In this document: positions 28,493 through 38,375 of the stretch, one piece after another
Layout of the letters: the number at the start of each line of letters is the position of its first letter
Position numbering within the stretch: position 1 is the first letter of the stretch
NCBI RefSeq assembly: GCF_018130505.1
Contig: NZ_JAFCKH010000014.1
Location: 62,001-126,000, forward strand
Source: Bradyrhizobium tropiciagri
GTDB lineage: Bacteria; Pseudomonadota; Alphaproteobacteria; Rhizobiales; Xanthobacteraceae
Length of the DNA: 64,000 bases
Direction of reading: 5' to 3'
Position numbers and translations under genes: made by a program
The notes under the pieces: generated by a model
The model's input: the letters and a program-made list of their open reading frames with translations, nothing else
The model's database searches: none
What the model was told of the DNA's origin: nothing

Positions 28493-31400
28493 GCGCATCA
28501 TCGGCCTTGCGATCAGTCACCGCTGGGTCGTCGTCACGCTCGCGGCGATCCTGATGTTCCTCGGCGGCATCGCACTGACCAGGCTGCCGATCGACGCGGT
28601 CCCTGACATCACCAACAAGCAGGTGCAGATCAACACGACGGCGCCGGCACTGTCGCCGGCGGAGATCGAGAAGCAGATCACCTTTCCGATCGAGACGGCG
28701 CTCGCCGGCGCGCCGGGGCTGGAGAGCACGCGCTCGCTGTCCCGCAACGGATTCTCGCAGATCACCGCGGTGTTTAGCGAATCCACCGACATCTATTTCG
28801 CCCGCCAGCAGGTCGGCGAGCGCCTGACCGAGGTCCGCGCGCGGCTGCCGCAGGGCATCGAGCCGCGGATCGGTCCGACCTCGACCGGGCTCGGTGAAAT
28901 CTACATGTGGACCGTCCATTTCTCGGGTCAGCCCGTGCGGAGCGACGGCACGCCGGGCCTACAGAAGGATGGCCACTTCCTCACCGCGGATGGCCAGGTT
29001 CTGCAGAGCGAGGTCGAGAAGGACGCCTATCTGCGCACGGTGCAGGACTGGATCATCAAGCCGCAGATCAAGATGGTCCCTGGTGTCGCCGGCGTCGATT
29101 CGATCGGCGGCTACCTGAAGCAGTATCAGGTCAATCCCGACGCGGCCAAGCTGATCGCGCTCGGCCTCACCTTCGCCGACGTCGCCAAGGCGATCGAAAG
29201 CAACAATGTCAGCCGGGGCGCGCGCTACATCGAACGCAACGGCGAAGGCTTTGTGGTGCGCTCCGGCGGCCGCCTCGAGAATATCGAGGAGCTCGGCGCC
29301 GTCGTCGTCACCACCCGCGGCGGCGTCCCGGTGCGGATACGCGACATCGCGACCGTATCAATCGGCGGCGAGACCCGCACCGGCAGCGCCAGCGAGAACG
29401 GCCGCGAGGTTGTGGTCGGCACCGCCTTGATGCTGATCGGCGCCAACAGCCGCACGGTGTCGGCGGCGGTTGGCGCCAAACTGCGCGCGATCGCGCCGTC
29501 ACTGCCGCCAGGTGTCGAAGTCGAGACGGTGCTCGATCGCACCCAATTGGTGGATGCGACCATCGGCACGGTTGCGCGCAACCTCGGCGAAGGCGCGCTA
29601 CTCGTGATCGCCGTACTGTTCCTGCTGCTCGGCAATTTCCGCGCGGCGTTGATCACGGCGCTGGTGATCCCGATTGCGATGCTGATGACCGCCATCGGCA
29701 TGTGGCAGGGCCGCATCAGCGCCAATCTGATGAGCCTCGGCGCGCTGGATTTCGGCCTGATCGTCGACGGCGCCGTCATCATCACCGAGAACAGCCTGCG
29801 GCATCTCGCCGAGAAGCAGCACGCCCTCGGCCGCGTGCTCAGCCGCGACGAGCGGCTGGCGACGGTGCGCGCCTCCGCCGTGGAGATGGTGCAGCCGAGC
29901 CTCTATGGCCAGACCATCATCCTGCTGGTCTATGTGCCGCTGCTCACCTTCACCGGCGTCGAAGGCAAGATGTTCGAGCCGATGGCGCTCACCGTGATCC
30001 TCGCGCTCGCCGCCGCCTTCGTACTGTCACTGACGCTGGTTCCGGCGCTGATCGCGATCACCATCACCGGTCGTGTCCAGGAGAAAGAAAACCGCATCGT
30101 TGCCGCGCTGAAGCGCTGGTATCATCCATTGCTGCGGCGCTCGGTTGCGACACCCGCCCCCGTCATCGCAGTGGCGGTCGCGCTGTTCGCGGCCGCCCTG
30201 GTCGGGTTCTCACGCCTCGGTCAGGAGTTCATCCGCTCGCTCGACGAGAAGAATATCGCCATGCACGCGCTGCGGATTCCAAGCACGGCGCTGTCGCAGT
30301 CGCAGGCGATGCAGCTGTCGGTCGAAAAGACCGTCAGCCGCTTCCCGCAGGTATCGTTCGTCTTCTCCAAGACCGGCACTGCCGAGGTGGCGAGCGATCC
30401 GATGCCGCCGAACGCCTCCGACACCTTCATCATCCTGAAGCCGCGCGAAGCCTGGCCGAATCCGTCGATGACCAAGGAGCAGCTGATCGACGAGATCGCC
30501 AAGGCGGTCGGCCGGCTGCCCGGTAACGTCTATGAGTTCACCCAGCCGATCCAGATGCGCTTCAACGAGCTGCTCGCCGGCGTGCGCGGCGACATCGCGG
30601 TCAAGGTGTTCGGCGACGAGTTCGAGCCTATGCAGAAGGCCGCGGGCCAGGTCGCGGCGGCGCTGCGGGGCGTGCGCGGCGCGACCGACGTCAAGGTCGA
30701 GCAGGCCGGCGGCCTGCCCGTGTTGGAGATCAAGGTCGACAAGGCGGCGATCGCGCGCCGTGGTCTTAGCGTCTCCTCCGTGCACGATGTGATCGGCGCC
30801 GCGGTCGGCGGCCAGGATGCCGGCGTGGTCTACGAGGGCGATCGCAGCTTCGACATCGTGGTGCGGCTGCCGGAGAGCGTGCGGTCAGATCTGGAGGCGC
30901 TGAGCAATTTGCCGGTCGCGTTGCCGAAGGCGACGCCGGCCTCGCCGGTGCAGAGCCTGCCGCTGAATCGGGTGGCCCAGTTCTCCTTCACCGAAGGGCC
31001 GAACCAGATCAGCCGCGAAAACGGCAAGCGTCGCATCGTGGTGACGGCCAATGTCCGCGGCCGCGATCTCGGCTCGGTGGTCGAGGAAGCCCAGGCCAGG
31101 GTCGCGCAATCGGTCAAGCTGCCGCCGGGCTACTGGATGAGTTGGAGCGGCCAATCGGAGAATCTCGCGGCGGCGCGCCAACGGCTCGCACTGGTCGTGC
31201 CGGCCTGCTTTGCGATGATCTTCCTGCTGCTGCTGGCGGCGATGGGCTCGGCGCGCGATGCGCTGCTGGTGTTCAGCGCGGTGCCGCTGGCGCTGACCGG
31301 CGGCGTCGCTGCACTGTGGCTGCGCGGCATGCCGTTCTCGATCTCGGCGGCGGTGGGCTTCATCGCGCTGTCGGGCGTCGCGGTGCTGAACGGCCTGGTG

Positions 31401-31709
31401 ATGCTGAGCTACGTCAGGCAGTTGCGCGAACGCGGCGTGCCGACGCGGGCGGCGATCGAGCAAGGCGCCCTCACCCGCTTCCGGCCCGTGGTGATGACGG
31501 CGCTGGTGGCCTCGCTCGGCTTCGTGCCGATGGCCTTTGCCACCGGCACCGGCGCCGAGGTGCAGAAGCCGCTCGCCACCGTGGTGATCGGCGGCCTGAT
31601 CAGTGCGACCCTGCTGACGCTGGCCGTGCTGCCTGCGCTCTATGCGCGGTACGGTCATGCCGGTAAGCTGGCGCGTGACGAGGGCGCGGCCGTTCAGCCA
31701 GCCGAATGA
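28485..31709 (+). CDS. heavy-metal efflux RND pump (CzcA/CusA family), 1074 aa
   Basis: The start at ATG 28485 overlaps the adaptor gene and gives the typical MIERIIGLAISHRWVVV opening. The length and two repeats of six helices fit the HME-RND family. The family motif DFGLIVDGAVIITEN in helix 4, with conserved acidic residues for proton movement, is present. The likely substrates are cations such as Co, Zn, Cd, Ni, Cu or Ag, but the exact metal cannot be read from the sequence. No outer-membrane channel gene follows, so it must use one encoded elsewhere. Confidence 0.9.
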   Translation: MIERIIGLAISHRWVVVTLAAILMFLGGIALTRLPIDAVPDITNKQVQINTTAPALSPAEIEKQITFPIETALAGAPGLESTRSLSRNGFSQITAVFSESTDIYFARQQVGERLTEVRARLPQGIEPRIGPTSTGLGEIYMWTVHFSGQPVRSDGTPGLQKDGHFLTADGQVLQSEVEKDAYLRTVQDWIIKPQIKMVPGVAGVDSIGGYLKQYQVNPDAAKLIALGLTFADVAKAIESNNVSRGARYIERNGEGFVVRSGGRLENIEELGAVVVTTRGGVPVRIRDIATVSIGGETRTGSASENGREVVVGTALMLIGANSRTVSAAVGAKLRAIAPSLPPGVEVETVLDRTQLVDATIGTVARNLGEGALLVIAVLFLLLGNFRAALITALVIPIAMLMTAIGMWQGRISANLMSLGALDFGLIVDGAVIITENSLRHLAEKQHALGRVLSRDERLATVRASAVEMVQPSLYGQTIILLVYVPLLTFTGVEGKMFEPMALTVILALAAAFVLSLTLVPALIAITITGRVQEKENRIVAALKRWYHPLLRRSVATPAPVIAVAVALFAAALVGFSRLGQEFIRSLDEKNIAMHALRIPSTALSQSQAMQLSVEKTVSRFPQVSFVFSKTGTAEVASDPMPPNASDTFIILKPREAWPNPSMTKEQLIDEIAKAVGRLPGNVYEFTQPIQMRFNELLAGVRGDIAVKVFGDEFEPMQKAAGQVAAALRGVRGATDVKVEQAGGLPVLEIKVDKAAIARRGLSVSSVHDVIGAAVGGQDAGVVYEGDRSFDIVVRLPESVRSDLEALSNLPVALPKATPASPVQSLPLNRVAQFSFTEGPNQISRENGKRRIVVTANVRGRDLGSVVEEAQARVAQSVKLPPGYWMSWSGQSENLAAARQRLALVVPACFAMIFLLLLAAMGSARDALLVFSAVPLALTGGVAALWLRGMPFSISAAVGFIALSGVAVLNGLVMLSYVRQLRERGVPTRAAIEQGALTRFRPVVMTALVASLGFVPMAFATGTGAEVQKPLATVVIGGLISATLLTLAVLPALYARYGHAGKLARDEGAAVQPAE

Positions 31710-31767
31710 CGGCTTGTTGAGCGCCGCTGCGCTGGAAAAACTGCACAGTTATGGCAGCGAGAAACCG

Positions 31768-31785
31768 CTGTTACAATTCTGTCAT
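31768..31785 (+). promoter_or_regulatory. Pho box upstream of the alkaline phosphatase family gene
   Basis: CTGTTAC-AATT-CTGTCAT is two 7-bp half sites separated by 4 bp. The second is a perfect match to the PhoB half site CTGTCAT and the first matches 5 of 7. It lies 63 bp before the start codon, a usual distance. Control by phosphate starvation through PhoB is inferred. Confidence 0.7.
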
Positions 31786-31848
31786 GTGGCAAAACTAAAC
31801 GGAGGCAGCGGCGATCCGCCGCGGTTTGCTTTTCAGGGGGAAATATAA

Positions 31849-33690
31849 ATGCGTCGTGCCATCACCTTGCTGTCCGCCAGCATGATCGCGCTCTCAGCGG
31901 GCGCCGCCTCGGCGCAAAATGCAAAGCCCCGCAACCTCATTCTGTTCGTCCCCGACGGCCTGCGCGGCGGCATCGTGACCCCGGAGACCGCACCGGCGAT
32001 GGCCGCGATCCGCGACAAGGGCGTCAACTTCAAGAATTCGCATTCGCTGTTCCCGACCTTCACCATGGCCAATAGCTCGGCGCTGTCGACCGGCCATTAT
32101 CTCGGCGACACCGGCACTTTCTCCAACACAATCTACACCGGCTACACCTCGGTGCCGGCGGGCGACACCGTTGTCCCCTTCATCGAGAACGACGCCGTGC
32201 TCGCCGACGTCGACGACCATTTCAACGGCGACTACCTCAACGAGGAGACGCTGCTGAAAATGGCCCGCGGCCAGGGCTTCAGCACCGCAGCCATCGGCAA
32301 GGTCGGCCCGACGCTGCTGTTCGATCACACCGATCGCGGCAAGAACACGATCGTGGTCGACGATTCCACCGGCGGGAAGACCGGCGTGCCGCTCTCCGAC
32401 GAGATGAAGGACGCGTTGACCAAGGCCGGCCTGCCGCTGGCCACCCCGAGCCGCGGCGACAATGCCAAGGCCGGTGACGCGAAGACCCCGGGCACCACGG
32501 TCGCCAATATCGCGCAGCAGGGCTACATGGCCGATGTCGCGACCAAGGTCGTGCTGCCGATGTTCAAGGCGCGCAACAAGCCGTTCGTGTTGGTGTTCTG
32601 GTCGCGCGATCCCGACGGCAGTCAGCACAACACCGGCGACAGCCTCAACACCATCACCCCCGGCATCAACGGTCCGACCTCGATGGCGGGCATCAAGAAC
32701 GCCGACAACAACCTCGCGCAGCTGCGCAAGACGCTCGACGACCTCGGGCTCGCCGACAACACCAACATCATCGTCTCCTCCGACCACGGCTTCTCGACGA
32801 TCTCGAAGGAGAGCAAGACCAGCCCCTCGGCCAAAATCGCCTACGACGACACGCCGAAGGATTTCCTGCCGATGGGCTTCTTGGCGATCGATCTCGCCAA
32901 GGCGCTGAACCTGCCGCTGTTCGACCCCAACGACAAGAACGCCAAGGTCGCCGACAACGCCCACCCGAAGGCCGGCAACGGCGTGCTCGGCCAGGACCCG
33001 GCCAAGCCGGACGTCGTGATCGCGACCAATGGCGGCTCGGACCTGATCTATCTGCCGAACAAGGACAAGAAGCTCGCCGACCGCGTCATCAAGGCGCTGC
33101 TCGAGCAGGACTATGTCAGCGGCCTGTTCGTCGACGACAAGCTCGGCAACTTCCCCGGCACGCTGCCGATGTCCAACCTCAACCTGAAGGGCAAGGCGGT
33201 GACCCCTAACCCGTCGATCGTGGTCAACTTCCGCTCCTGGTCGAGCGGCTGCGAGATCCCGACCAACTGCTCGGTGCAGATCGCCGACACCGTGCTGCGC
33301 CAGGGCCAGGGCATGCACGGCAGCTTCAGCCGCGGCGACACCTTCAACTTCACCGCGGCGATCGGCCCGGACTTCAAGTCAGGCTATGTCGATGCACTCC
33401 CGGTCAGCAACGCCGACGTCGGCATGACCGCGGCGCAACTGCTCGGCCTGCGCGCGCCGAACAATGGCGGACTGGTCGGCCGGGTGATGTCGGAAGCGCT
33501 GCCGAACGGCATCGTGCCGAAGATGGCCGAAGGCACCCTCAGCTCGAAGAAGGCGGCGGCCAACGGCCTGCGCACGGTGCTGAAATTCCAGCGCGTGAAC
33601 TCCACCCGCTATTTCGACGTCGCGGGATTCCCGGGGCGTACGCTCGGGCTCGAGGAGACCAGCGGCAAACAGAAAACGGCGGGGAAGTAA
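31849..33690 (+). CDS. exported alkaline phosphatase/phosphodiesterase family protein, 613 aa
   Basis: A Sec signal peptide (about 1-22, ending ASA) is followed by an alkaline phosphatase superfamily domain of the nucleotide pyrophosphatase type: LFVPDGLRGG with metal-binding D36, FPTFTMAN with probable nucleophile T70, DPDGSQHNTGD, and SSDHGFS. An AGGGGGAAA lies upstream of the start. It probably frees phosphate from organic esters or diesters in the periplasm. A Pho box precedes it, which agrees with a phosphate-scavenging role. The exact substrate is unknown. Confidence 0.87.
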   Translation: MRRAITLLSASMIALSAGAASAQNAKPRNLILFVPDGLRGGIVTPETAPAMAAIRDKGVNFKNSHSLFPTFTMANSSALSTGHYLGDTGTFSNTIYTGYTSVPAGDTVVPFIENDAVLADVDDHFNGDYLNEETLLKMARGQGFSTAAIGKVGPTLLFDHTDRGKNTIVVDDSTGGKTGVPLSDEMKDALTKAGLPLATPSRGDNAKAGDAKTPGTTVANIAQQGYMADVATKVVLPMFKARNKPFVLVFWSRDPDGSQHNTGDSLNTITPGINGPTSMAGIKNADNNLAQLRKTLDDLGLADNTNIIVSSDHGFSTISKESKTSPSAKIAYDDTPKDFLPMGFLAIDLAKALNLPLFDPNDKNAKVADNAHPKAGNGVLGQDPAKPDVVIATNGGSDLIYLPNKDKKLADRVIKALLEQDYVSGLFVDDKLGNFPGTLPMSNLNLKGKAVTPNPSIVVNFRSWSSGCEIPTNCSVQIADTVLRQGQGMHGSFSRGDTFNFTAAIGPDFKSGYVDALPVSNADVGMTAAQLLGLRAPNNGGLVGRVMSEALPNGIVPKMAEGTLSSKKAAANGLRTVLKFQRVNSTRYFDVAGFPGRTLGLEETSGKQKTAGK

Positions 33691-33721
33691 TCCCCGCCGC
33701 TATTGCTTGAAACCGTTCGTT

Positions 33722-33745
33722 CGGGATGATGCACGCATCATCCCG
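33722..33745. terminator. hairpin between convergent genes
   Basis: CGGGATGATG and CATCATCCCG form a strong stem with a loop of about 4 nt, between the phosphatase stop (33690) and the end of the opposite-strand gene (33751). There is no long T run. It may end or protect transcripts from both sides. Confidence 0.5.
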
Positions 33746-33750
33746 GGCGA

Positions 33751-34332
33751 TCACATCATCCCGATGTCGAACATGTTGGGCAGCTGGGTTGCGAGCGGCA
33801 GCGCGGCCGCACCGACCAGCGTCGCCACCATTGCCGCCAGCGCGTGACCGGCGCGGCGCTTGCCACGCATCTGGCCCGCGATCCACTCCAGCACCTTGGT
33901 GTCGATCTTCGAACCCTGCGTCGGCGCCCAATCCTCGATGTCGGTATCGGCGGCCAGCGCCACGGTGCGCGGTGGCACCGGCAGGCCGGACTCCGAAGCG
34001 GCGTGATGGGCGATCGCCTTGGCGAGCAGGTCGTCGAACCTGCCGTCGTCCGAGCGCTCGGCCGCGGCCTCGTTGATCGCGAACAGCGCCTCGACCTCGG
34101 CGCGGCTGACCGGCTGATGCTCGACGGCGGATGCGGTCAGGATGCGCGCACACCAGGCGGCGTCATCGGCATCGAGCGAGCGAGAGAAATGGATGCGGCC
34201 GCGGGTGGTCGGGCCTTCGCCGGTGATGACGCCATCGCGCACGATGGTCAGCGCATGGGCGGCGGTCTTGCGGCAGGATGGATGCAACGCACCGCTGAGA
34301 GACTCAGCGGCCTTGGTACTTGGGGCAGACAT
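33751..34332 (-). CDS. protein with C-terminal membrane segment, 193 aa
   Basis: I chose the ATG at 34332; a TTG at 34347 nearer an AGGAA is the alternative. The protein is soluble-looking for about 165 residues, with acidic helices (EVEALFAINEAAAERSD), and ends with one hydrophobic segment (about 165-187, HALAAMVATLVGAAALPLA). That layout is like a tail-anchored protein. I recognise no family. It converges on the phosphatase gene. Confidence 0.6.
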   Translation of the reverse strand: MSAPSTKAAESLSGALHPSCRKTAAHALTIVRDGVITGEGPTTRGRIHFSRSLDADDAAWCARILTASAVEHQPVSRAEVEALFAINEAAAERSDDGRFDDLLAKAIAHHAASESGLPVPPRTVALAADTDIEDWAPTQGSKIDTKVLEWIAGQMRGKRRAGHALAAMVATLVGAAALPLATQLPNMFDIGMM

Positions 34333-34586
34333 TGTTGGAGCTTTCAATTCCTATCTTAGGCCAGCTTTTCCACGCGGGCGTAAACGAGTGGTTAACGATT
34401 CGGAACTTGCGTTCCGAGATTTTTAGATGGTTGCCATTTAGTCGCTGGGACCCATGTCATGGTTCGGTCGTATAGCAACCAGGGTCGGCGTGATGACGAC
34501 GGGAAGCGGCAATATCTGGGCATTTCCAAGCTTTTCGTGTCGCATCTGTTATTTCGCCGCAGGCGCGGGTATCAAAAGAAGGTGTT

Positions 34587-34715
34587 ATGAGTTCCCGCGT
34601 TGAGAGAAGAATTTCGCCTTTTTCATCAGCCAGTTCACTTAAGCCTTTGCGCGCCGTATATTGGCGTGGACGCCTCTATAAAGAATTCATCAGCAACTTC
34701 AATGAGATGAGGTAA
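34587..34715 (+). CDS. possible 42-codon leader gene before peroxiredoxin
   Basis: An AAGG about 4 nt before the ATG could drive translation of a 42-residue basic peptide (MSSRVERRISPFSSASS and onward). The stop lies 4 nt before the peroxiredoxin start, and the last codons carry the GAGG that serves peroxiredoxin. The arrangement suggests coupling or a leader. Nothing in the peptide is recognisable, and it may be chance. The remaining 250 bp or so between 34333 and 34586 hold no feature that I can name. Confidence 0.3.
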   Translation: MSSRVERRISPFSSASSLKPLRAVYWRGRLYKEFISNFNEMR

Positions 34716-34719
34716 GATC

Positions 34720-35379
34720 ATGGCACTTCAGATTGGCGCAGTCGCCCCCGATTTCGAAGCTGAGACCACCGAAGGTAAAATCCGCTTCCACGACTGGATC
34801 GGCAGCAGCTGGGCGCTGCTGTTCTCCCACCCCAAGGATTTCACCCCCGTCTGCACCACCGAGCTCGGCGCGCTGGCCAGGCTGAAGCCGGAATTCGACA
34901 AGCGCGGTGTCAAGCTGATGGGCCTGTCAGTCGACCCGGTCGACCGCCACGCCAAATGGTCCGAGGACATCAAGGAGACCCAGGGCGCCGCGCCGAACTA
35001 CCCGATGATCGGCGACACCGACTTCAACGTCTCCAAGCTCTACGACATGCTGCCGGCCTCGACCTCGGGCGATCCCCTCACCCGCACCGCGGCCGACAAC
35101 CAGACCGTCCGCAACGTGTTCGTGATCGGCCCGGACAAGAAGATCAAGCTGGTAATGGTCTATCCGATGACCACCGGCCGCAACTTCCAGGAGATCCTGC
35201 GCTCGATCGACTCGCTGCAGATGACCGCCAAGCATCGCGTTGCCACCCCTGCCGACTGGAAGCAGGGCGAAGACGTGATCATCGCGGGCTCGGTCAGCGA
35301 CGACGAGGCCAAGACCATCTATCCGCAGGGCTGGAAGTCGCCGAAGCCGTATATCCGCATCGTGCCGCAGCCGAAGTAA
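34720..35379 (+). CDS. 1-Cys peroxiredoxin (Prx6 type), 219 aa
   Basis: Peroxiredoxins reduce hydrogen peroxide and organic hydroperoxides. The peroxidatic motif FTPVCTTE holds C45, which is the only cysteine in the protein, so this is a 1-Cys enzyme that needs an external thiol. Length and the C-terminal IYPQGWKSPKPYIR segment match the Prx6 subfamily. A GAGG lies 7 nt before the start. The photolyase gene starts 18 nt downstream, giving a small oxidant and DNA damage pair. Confidence 0.93.
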   Translation: MALQIGAVAPDFEAETTEGKIRFHDWIGSSWALLFSHPKDFTPVCTTELGALARLKPEFDKRGVKLMGLSVDPVDRHAKWSEDIKETQGAAPNYPMIGDTDFNVSKLYDMLPASTSGDPLTRTAADNQTVRNVFVIGPDKKIKLVMVYPMTTGRNFQEILRSIDSLQMTAKHRVATPADWKQGEDVIIAGSVSDDEAKTIYPQGWKSPKPYIRIVPQPK

Positions 35380-35397
35380 CCGGCACGCAGCGTCCGG

Positions 35398-36861
35398 GTG
35401 ACGTCCGCGCCGCCGATCATCGTCTGGTTCCGCGACGATCTGCGGCTGTCGGATCACCCGGCCCTGCACGAGGCGGCCGGCCGCGGCGCGCCGGTCATCA
35501 GCCTCTATATCCGCGACGAGGACAGTCGCGCATTGAGGCCACCCGCCGCGCGCCCCCTCGGGGGCGCGGCGCGCTGGTGGCTCGCGCAATCGCTGCGATC
35601 GCTTCGCGCGAGCCTTGAGGCGATCGGCGGAACGCTGCTGCTGCGCTCCGGGCCCGCCGCCTCCGTGATCGCGCAGCTCGCCCGCGAGACCAAGGCGAGC
35701 GCCGTGTTCTGGAACGAGATTTCGCAGACGCCGCATCAAGCGGTTGCGAAGGACGTCGAGGCCGCGCTCGCAAGTGACGGCATCTCTACGCAGATTTTCC
35801 CCGGCGACCTGCTCGTCGAACCGCGCGCGATCCGCAACAAGGAGAACCGCGCCCTGCGCGTGTTCACGCCGTTCTGGCGGCGCGTCCAGGGGCTGGGCGA
35901 TCCCCCAAGACCTTTGCCTGCGCCGAAGAAGCTCACCCCGGTTGGCAGACTTGAGGGCGAATCCCTCGACGACTGGAAGCTCGAGCCGAGCCGGCCCGAC
36001 TGGGCCGGCGGCCTGCGCGAGAGCTGGACACCCGGCGAGGCCGCGGCGCAGGCGCGGCTCAAGGCGTTCCTCGGCGACGGCATCCGCGGCTACACTGGAG
36101 ATCGCGACCGGCCCGACCGCGACGGCACCTCCCGCCTGTCGCCGTATCTGCGCTTCGGCGAGATCAGCCCACGGCAGGTCTGGTACGCCGCGCGCTTTGC
36201 CGCCGCCGAGCACCCACGGCTTGCCGGCGACATCGACAAGTTCCTCAGCGAACTCGGCTGGCGCGAGTTCTGCCGCCATCTGCTGTTCGACATCCCCGAC
36301 ATGGCCGAGCGGAATCTGCAGGAGCAATTCGACGCGTTCCCGTGGAAGCGCGATGCCCGTGCGCTGAAGGCCTGGCAGCGCGGCCTGACCGGCTATCCGA
36401 TCGTCGACGCCGGCATGCGCGAGCTCTGGCACAGCGGCGTGATGCATAACCGGGTGCGGATGGTGGTCGCCTCGTTCCTGGTGAAGCACCTGTTGATCGA
36501 CTGGCGTGCCGGCGAACAATGGTTCTGGGATACGCTGGTCGATGCCGATGCCGGCTCCAACCCCGCCAACTGGCAATGGGTCGCGGGCTCCGGCGCCGAC
36601 GCCGCGCCGTATTTCCGCGTCTTCAATCCGATCCTGCAGGGCGAGAAGTTCGATCCCCAGGGCGGCTATATCAGGCGCTGGGTGCCGGAGCTGGCGCAGC
36701 TGCCCGATGATCTGATCCATCAGCCCTGGACCGCGACGCCGATCGAACTCGCAGGCGCCGGCATTGAACTCGGCAAGACTTATCCGAAGCCGATCGTCGA
36801 TCACAAGCTGGGCCGCGAACGCGCGCTTGCCGCTTACGCAAAGATCCGCGGCAAGGATTAG
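35398..36861 (+). CDS. phrB: deoxyribodipyrimidine photolyase, 487 aa
   Basis: Class I photolyases repair cyclobutane pyrimidine dimers with blue light and FAD. The antenna domain opens with [16 protein letters not shown]. The FAD domain has [16 protein letters not shown], the [12 protein letters not shown] region and a C-terminal [20 protein letters not shown], which holds key flavin and DNA-binding residues. It starts with GTG at 35398 without a clear Shine-Dalgarno, so translation may depend on the peroxiredoxin gene just upstream. The 3' end overlaps the opposite EamA gene by 4 nt. Confidence 0.94.
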   Translation: MTSAPPIIVWFRDDLRLSDHPALHEAAGRGAPVISLYIRDEDSRALRPPAARPLGGAARWWLAQSLRSLRASLEAIGGTLLLRSGPAASVIAQLARETKASAVFWNEISQTPHQAVAKDVEAALASDGISTQIFPGDLLVEPRAIRNKENRALRVFTPFWRRVQGLGDPPRPLPAPKKLTPVGRLEGESLDDWKLEPSRPDWAGGLRESWTPGEAAAQARLKAFLGDGIRGYTGDRDRPDRDGTSRLSPYLRFGEISPRQVWYAARFAAAEHPRLAGDIDKFLSELGWREFCRHLLFDIPDMAERNLQEQFDAFPWKRDARALKAWQRGLTGYPIVDAGMRELWHSGVMHNRVRMVVASFLVKHLLIDWRAGEQWFWDTLVDADAGSNPANWQWVAGSGADAAPYFRVFNPILQGEKFDPQGGYIRRWVPELAQLPDDLIHQPWTATPIELAGAGIELGKTYPKPIVDHKLGRERALAAYAKIRGKD

Positions 36862-37727
36862 CGGCGATTGACCAGCAGCACCGCCGCAGCGCAGGCGGCC
36901 ATGCCCGCGATGGCGACATAGTCGAGCCGTTCGTTGAACAGCACATAAGCCATCAGCGCGGTCACTGCCGGCACCAGATAGAACAGGCTCGCGACCGAGG
37001 TCGCGGCGTGGTGACGGATCAGCCAGTACAACAGCGAGATCGAGCCGATCGACAGCGCGAACACCAGCCAGGCCAGCGCCAGGATGAACTCGCTGGTCCA
37101 GTGCACGACGTTGGTCTCGAACAGCCAGGCACCGATGCCGAAGAAGATCGTGACCGCGACATACTGCACGAAATTGCCGGCGCGCCAGTCGATCCGGTTG
37201 CAGTAGCGGCGCTGATAGAGCGTGCCGAGCGTGATGCTGATCAGCGAGACGCCGGAGGCGAGCCAGCCCCAGCCCGCGTCGCCCGTCATCGGCCGGTTGT
37301 GCAGGATCAGCACGACGCCGGCGAGCCCGAGCACGAGCCCGCCCCATTGCAGCGGCGTGACGCGCTCGCCCAGCCAGCGGTTGGCGATGGTCGAGGTCAG
37401 GATCGGCTGCAGGCCCGGGATCAGCGCCGACAGCCCGGCCGGTATCGAATGCGCGATCGCGATCGCGGTGCCACCGAGATAAAAGCCGTGCACCAGGATG
37501 CCGGCCACCGCGCTGTGGAACACGCCGATGCGATCCGGCCATGCCGGCCGCGCGACCGCGGCGATCACCGCCATCACCACCACCACGAACGCCATACGGA
37601 TCGCCAGGTAGGTCAGCGGCTCGGCATTGTCGATGACGTATTTGGTGCCGATGAATCCCGTGCTCCACAGCACGACAAAGATCGCCGGCGCGAGACGAGC
37701 GGCAATTTCCTCGAAACTCTTGTTCAT
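36858..37727 (-). CDS. EamA/DMT superfamily transporter, 289 aa
   Basis: Ten hydrophobic helices in two similar halves fit the drug/metabolite transporter (EamA) layout, beginning with [20 protein letters not shown]. The second half carries [12 protein letters not shown] and [15 protein letters not shown], with the conserved glutamate of helix 9. It is an inner-membrane exporter of unknown substrate, possibly an amino acid or other metabolite. It converges on photolyase with a 4-nt overlap. Confidence 0.88.
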   Translation of the reverse strand: MNKSFEEIAARLAPAIFVVLWSTGFIGTKYVIDNAEPLTYLAIRMAFVVVVMAVIAAVARPAWPDRIGVFHSAVAGILVHGFYLGGTAIAIAHSIPAGLSALIPGLQPILTSTIANRWLGERVTPLQWGGLVLGLAGVVLILHNRPMTGDAGWGWLASGVSLISITLGTLYQRRYCNRIDWRAGNFVQYVAVTIFFGIGAWLFETNVVHWTSEFILALAWLVFALSIGSISLLYWLIRHHAATSVASLFYLVPAVTALMAYVLFNERLDYVAIAGMAACAAAVLLVNRR

Positions 37728-38375
37728 TTGCCGCCGTCATTGCCCGAAGATGGGGCAATGGGCAATCGCGAAGTTTGCAGCGTGCTTGCGCGGGGCGCTT
37801 GCCGTGCTCGCAGTGTCGTCCCTGCGTCGACAGCCAAACAACGCGGCGTCATCACCCGGCTTGACCGGGTGATCCAGTATTCCAGAGGCAGTCGTTGTTG
37901 AGCCGAGAGGCCTCGGCGTACTGGATCGCCCGGTCAAGCCGGCCGATGACAGCTGAGGATGGGGATGCGCCTTCGCGCTCTCGCAACATGGGTGCACGTC
38001 AAGAGACAATTCGGAACTTGAGAAGACGCAGCTCGCGCAGCCTCTATCGAGGGTCTTGCCGGTTCGCAGGTCGGCTCGAGCGCAGCGAGAACGGTCAGCT
38101 CGGACCGCGCTGAAATGACGGGTATCATTTCACCGCCGCACCCTTGGTATGAAAATGCCGCGATAGGCTTATCGCATCGATCACGACGATTTGTCTTCAA
38201 CGAAGCCATGCAGATTTGCACCGCGCTACATCACGTTACCGCGGATAGACTCAAGTAGTGTTGTGATCGAGGCAGCGTTCGGCTGCCCTGATTTTGGATG
38301 TTGGAGCCTGGGCGAATTGTCGCCGCCAGAGCTCGACAAGCCAGGCACAAGAAACGCCGGTCAAGAAAAACGAAC
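37728..38375. other. gene-free region with a long inverted repeat
   Basis: I see no protein gene here. It contains the inverted repeat at 37848-37950, listed separately. Open frames across the repeat are by-products of its palindromic sequence. A short reading toward 38298 in frame with the next gene has no clear ribosome binding site. Confidence 0.6.
37848..37950. repeat. long imperfect inverted repeat, Bradyrhizobium-type
   Basis: Two 32-bp arms, 37848-37879 and 37919-37950, are imperfect inverse copies; both carry the core CCGGCTTGACCGGG (or its complement) and the ends GTCATC and GATCCAGTA. The loop is 39 bp. The sequence resembles a dispersed intergenic palindrome family common in Bradyrhizobium. 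It differs from the repeat at 17530 and the one at 61701. Confidence 0.8.
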
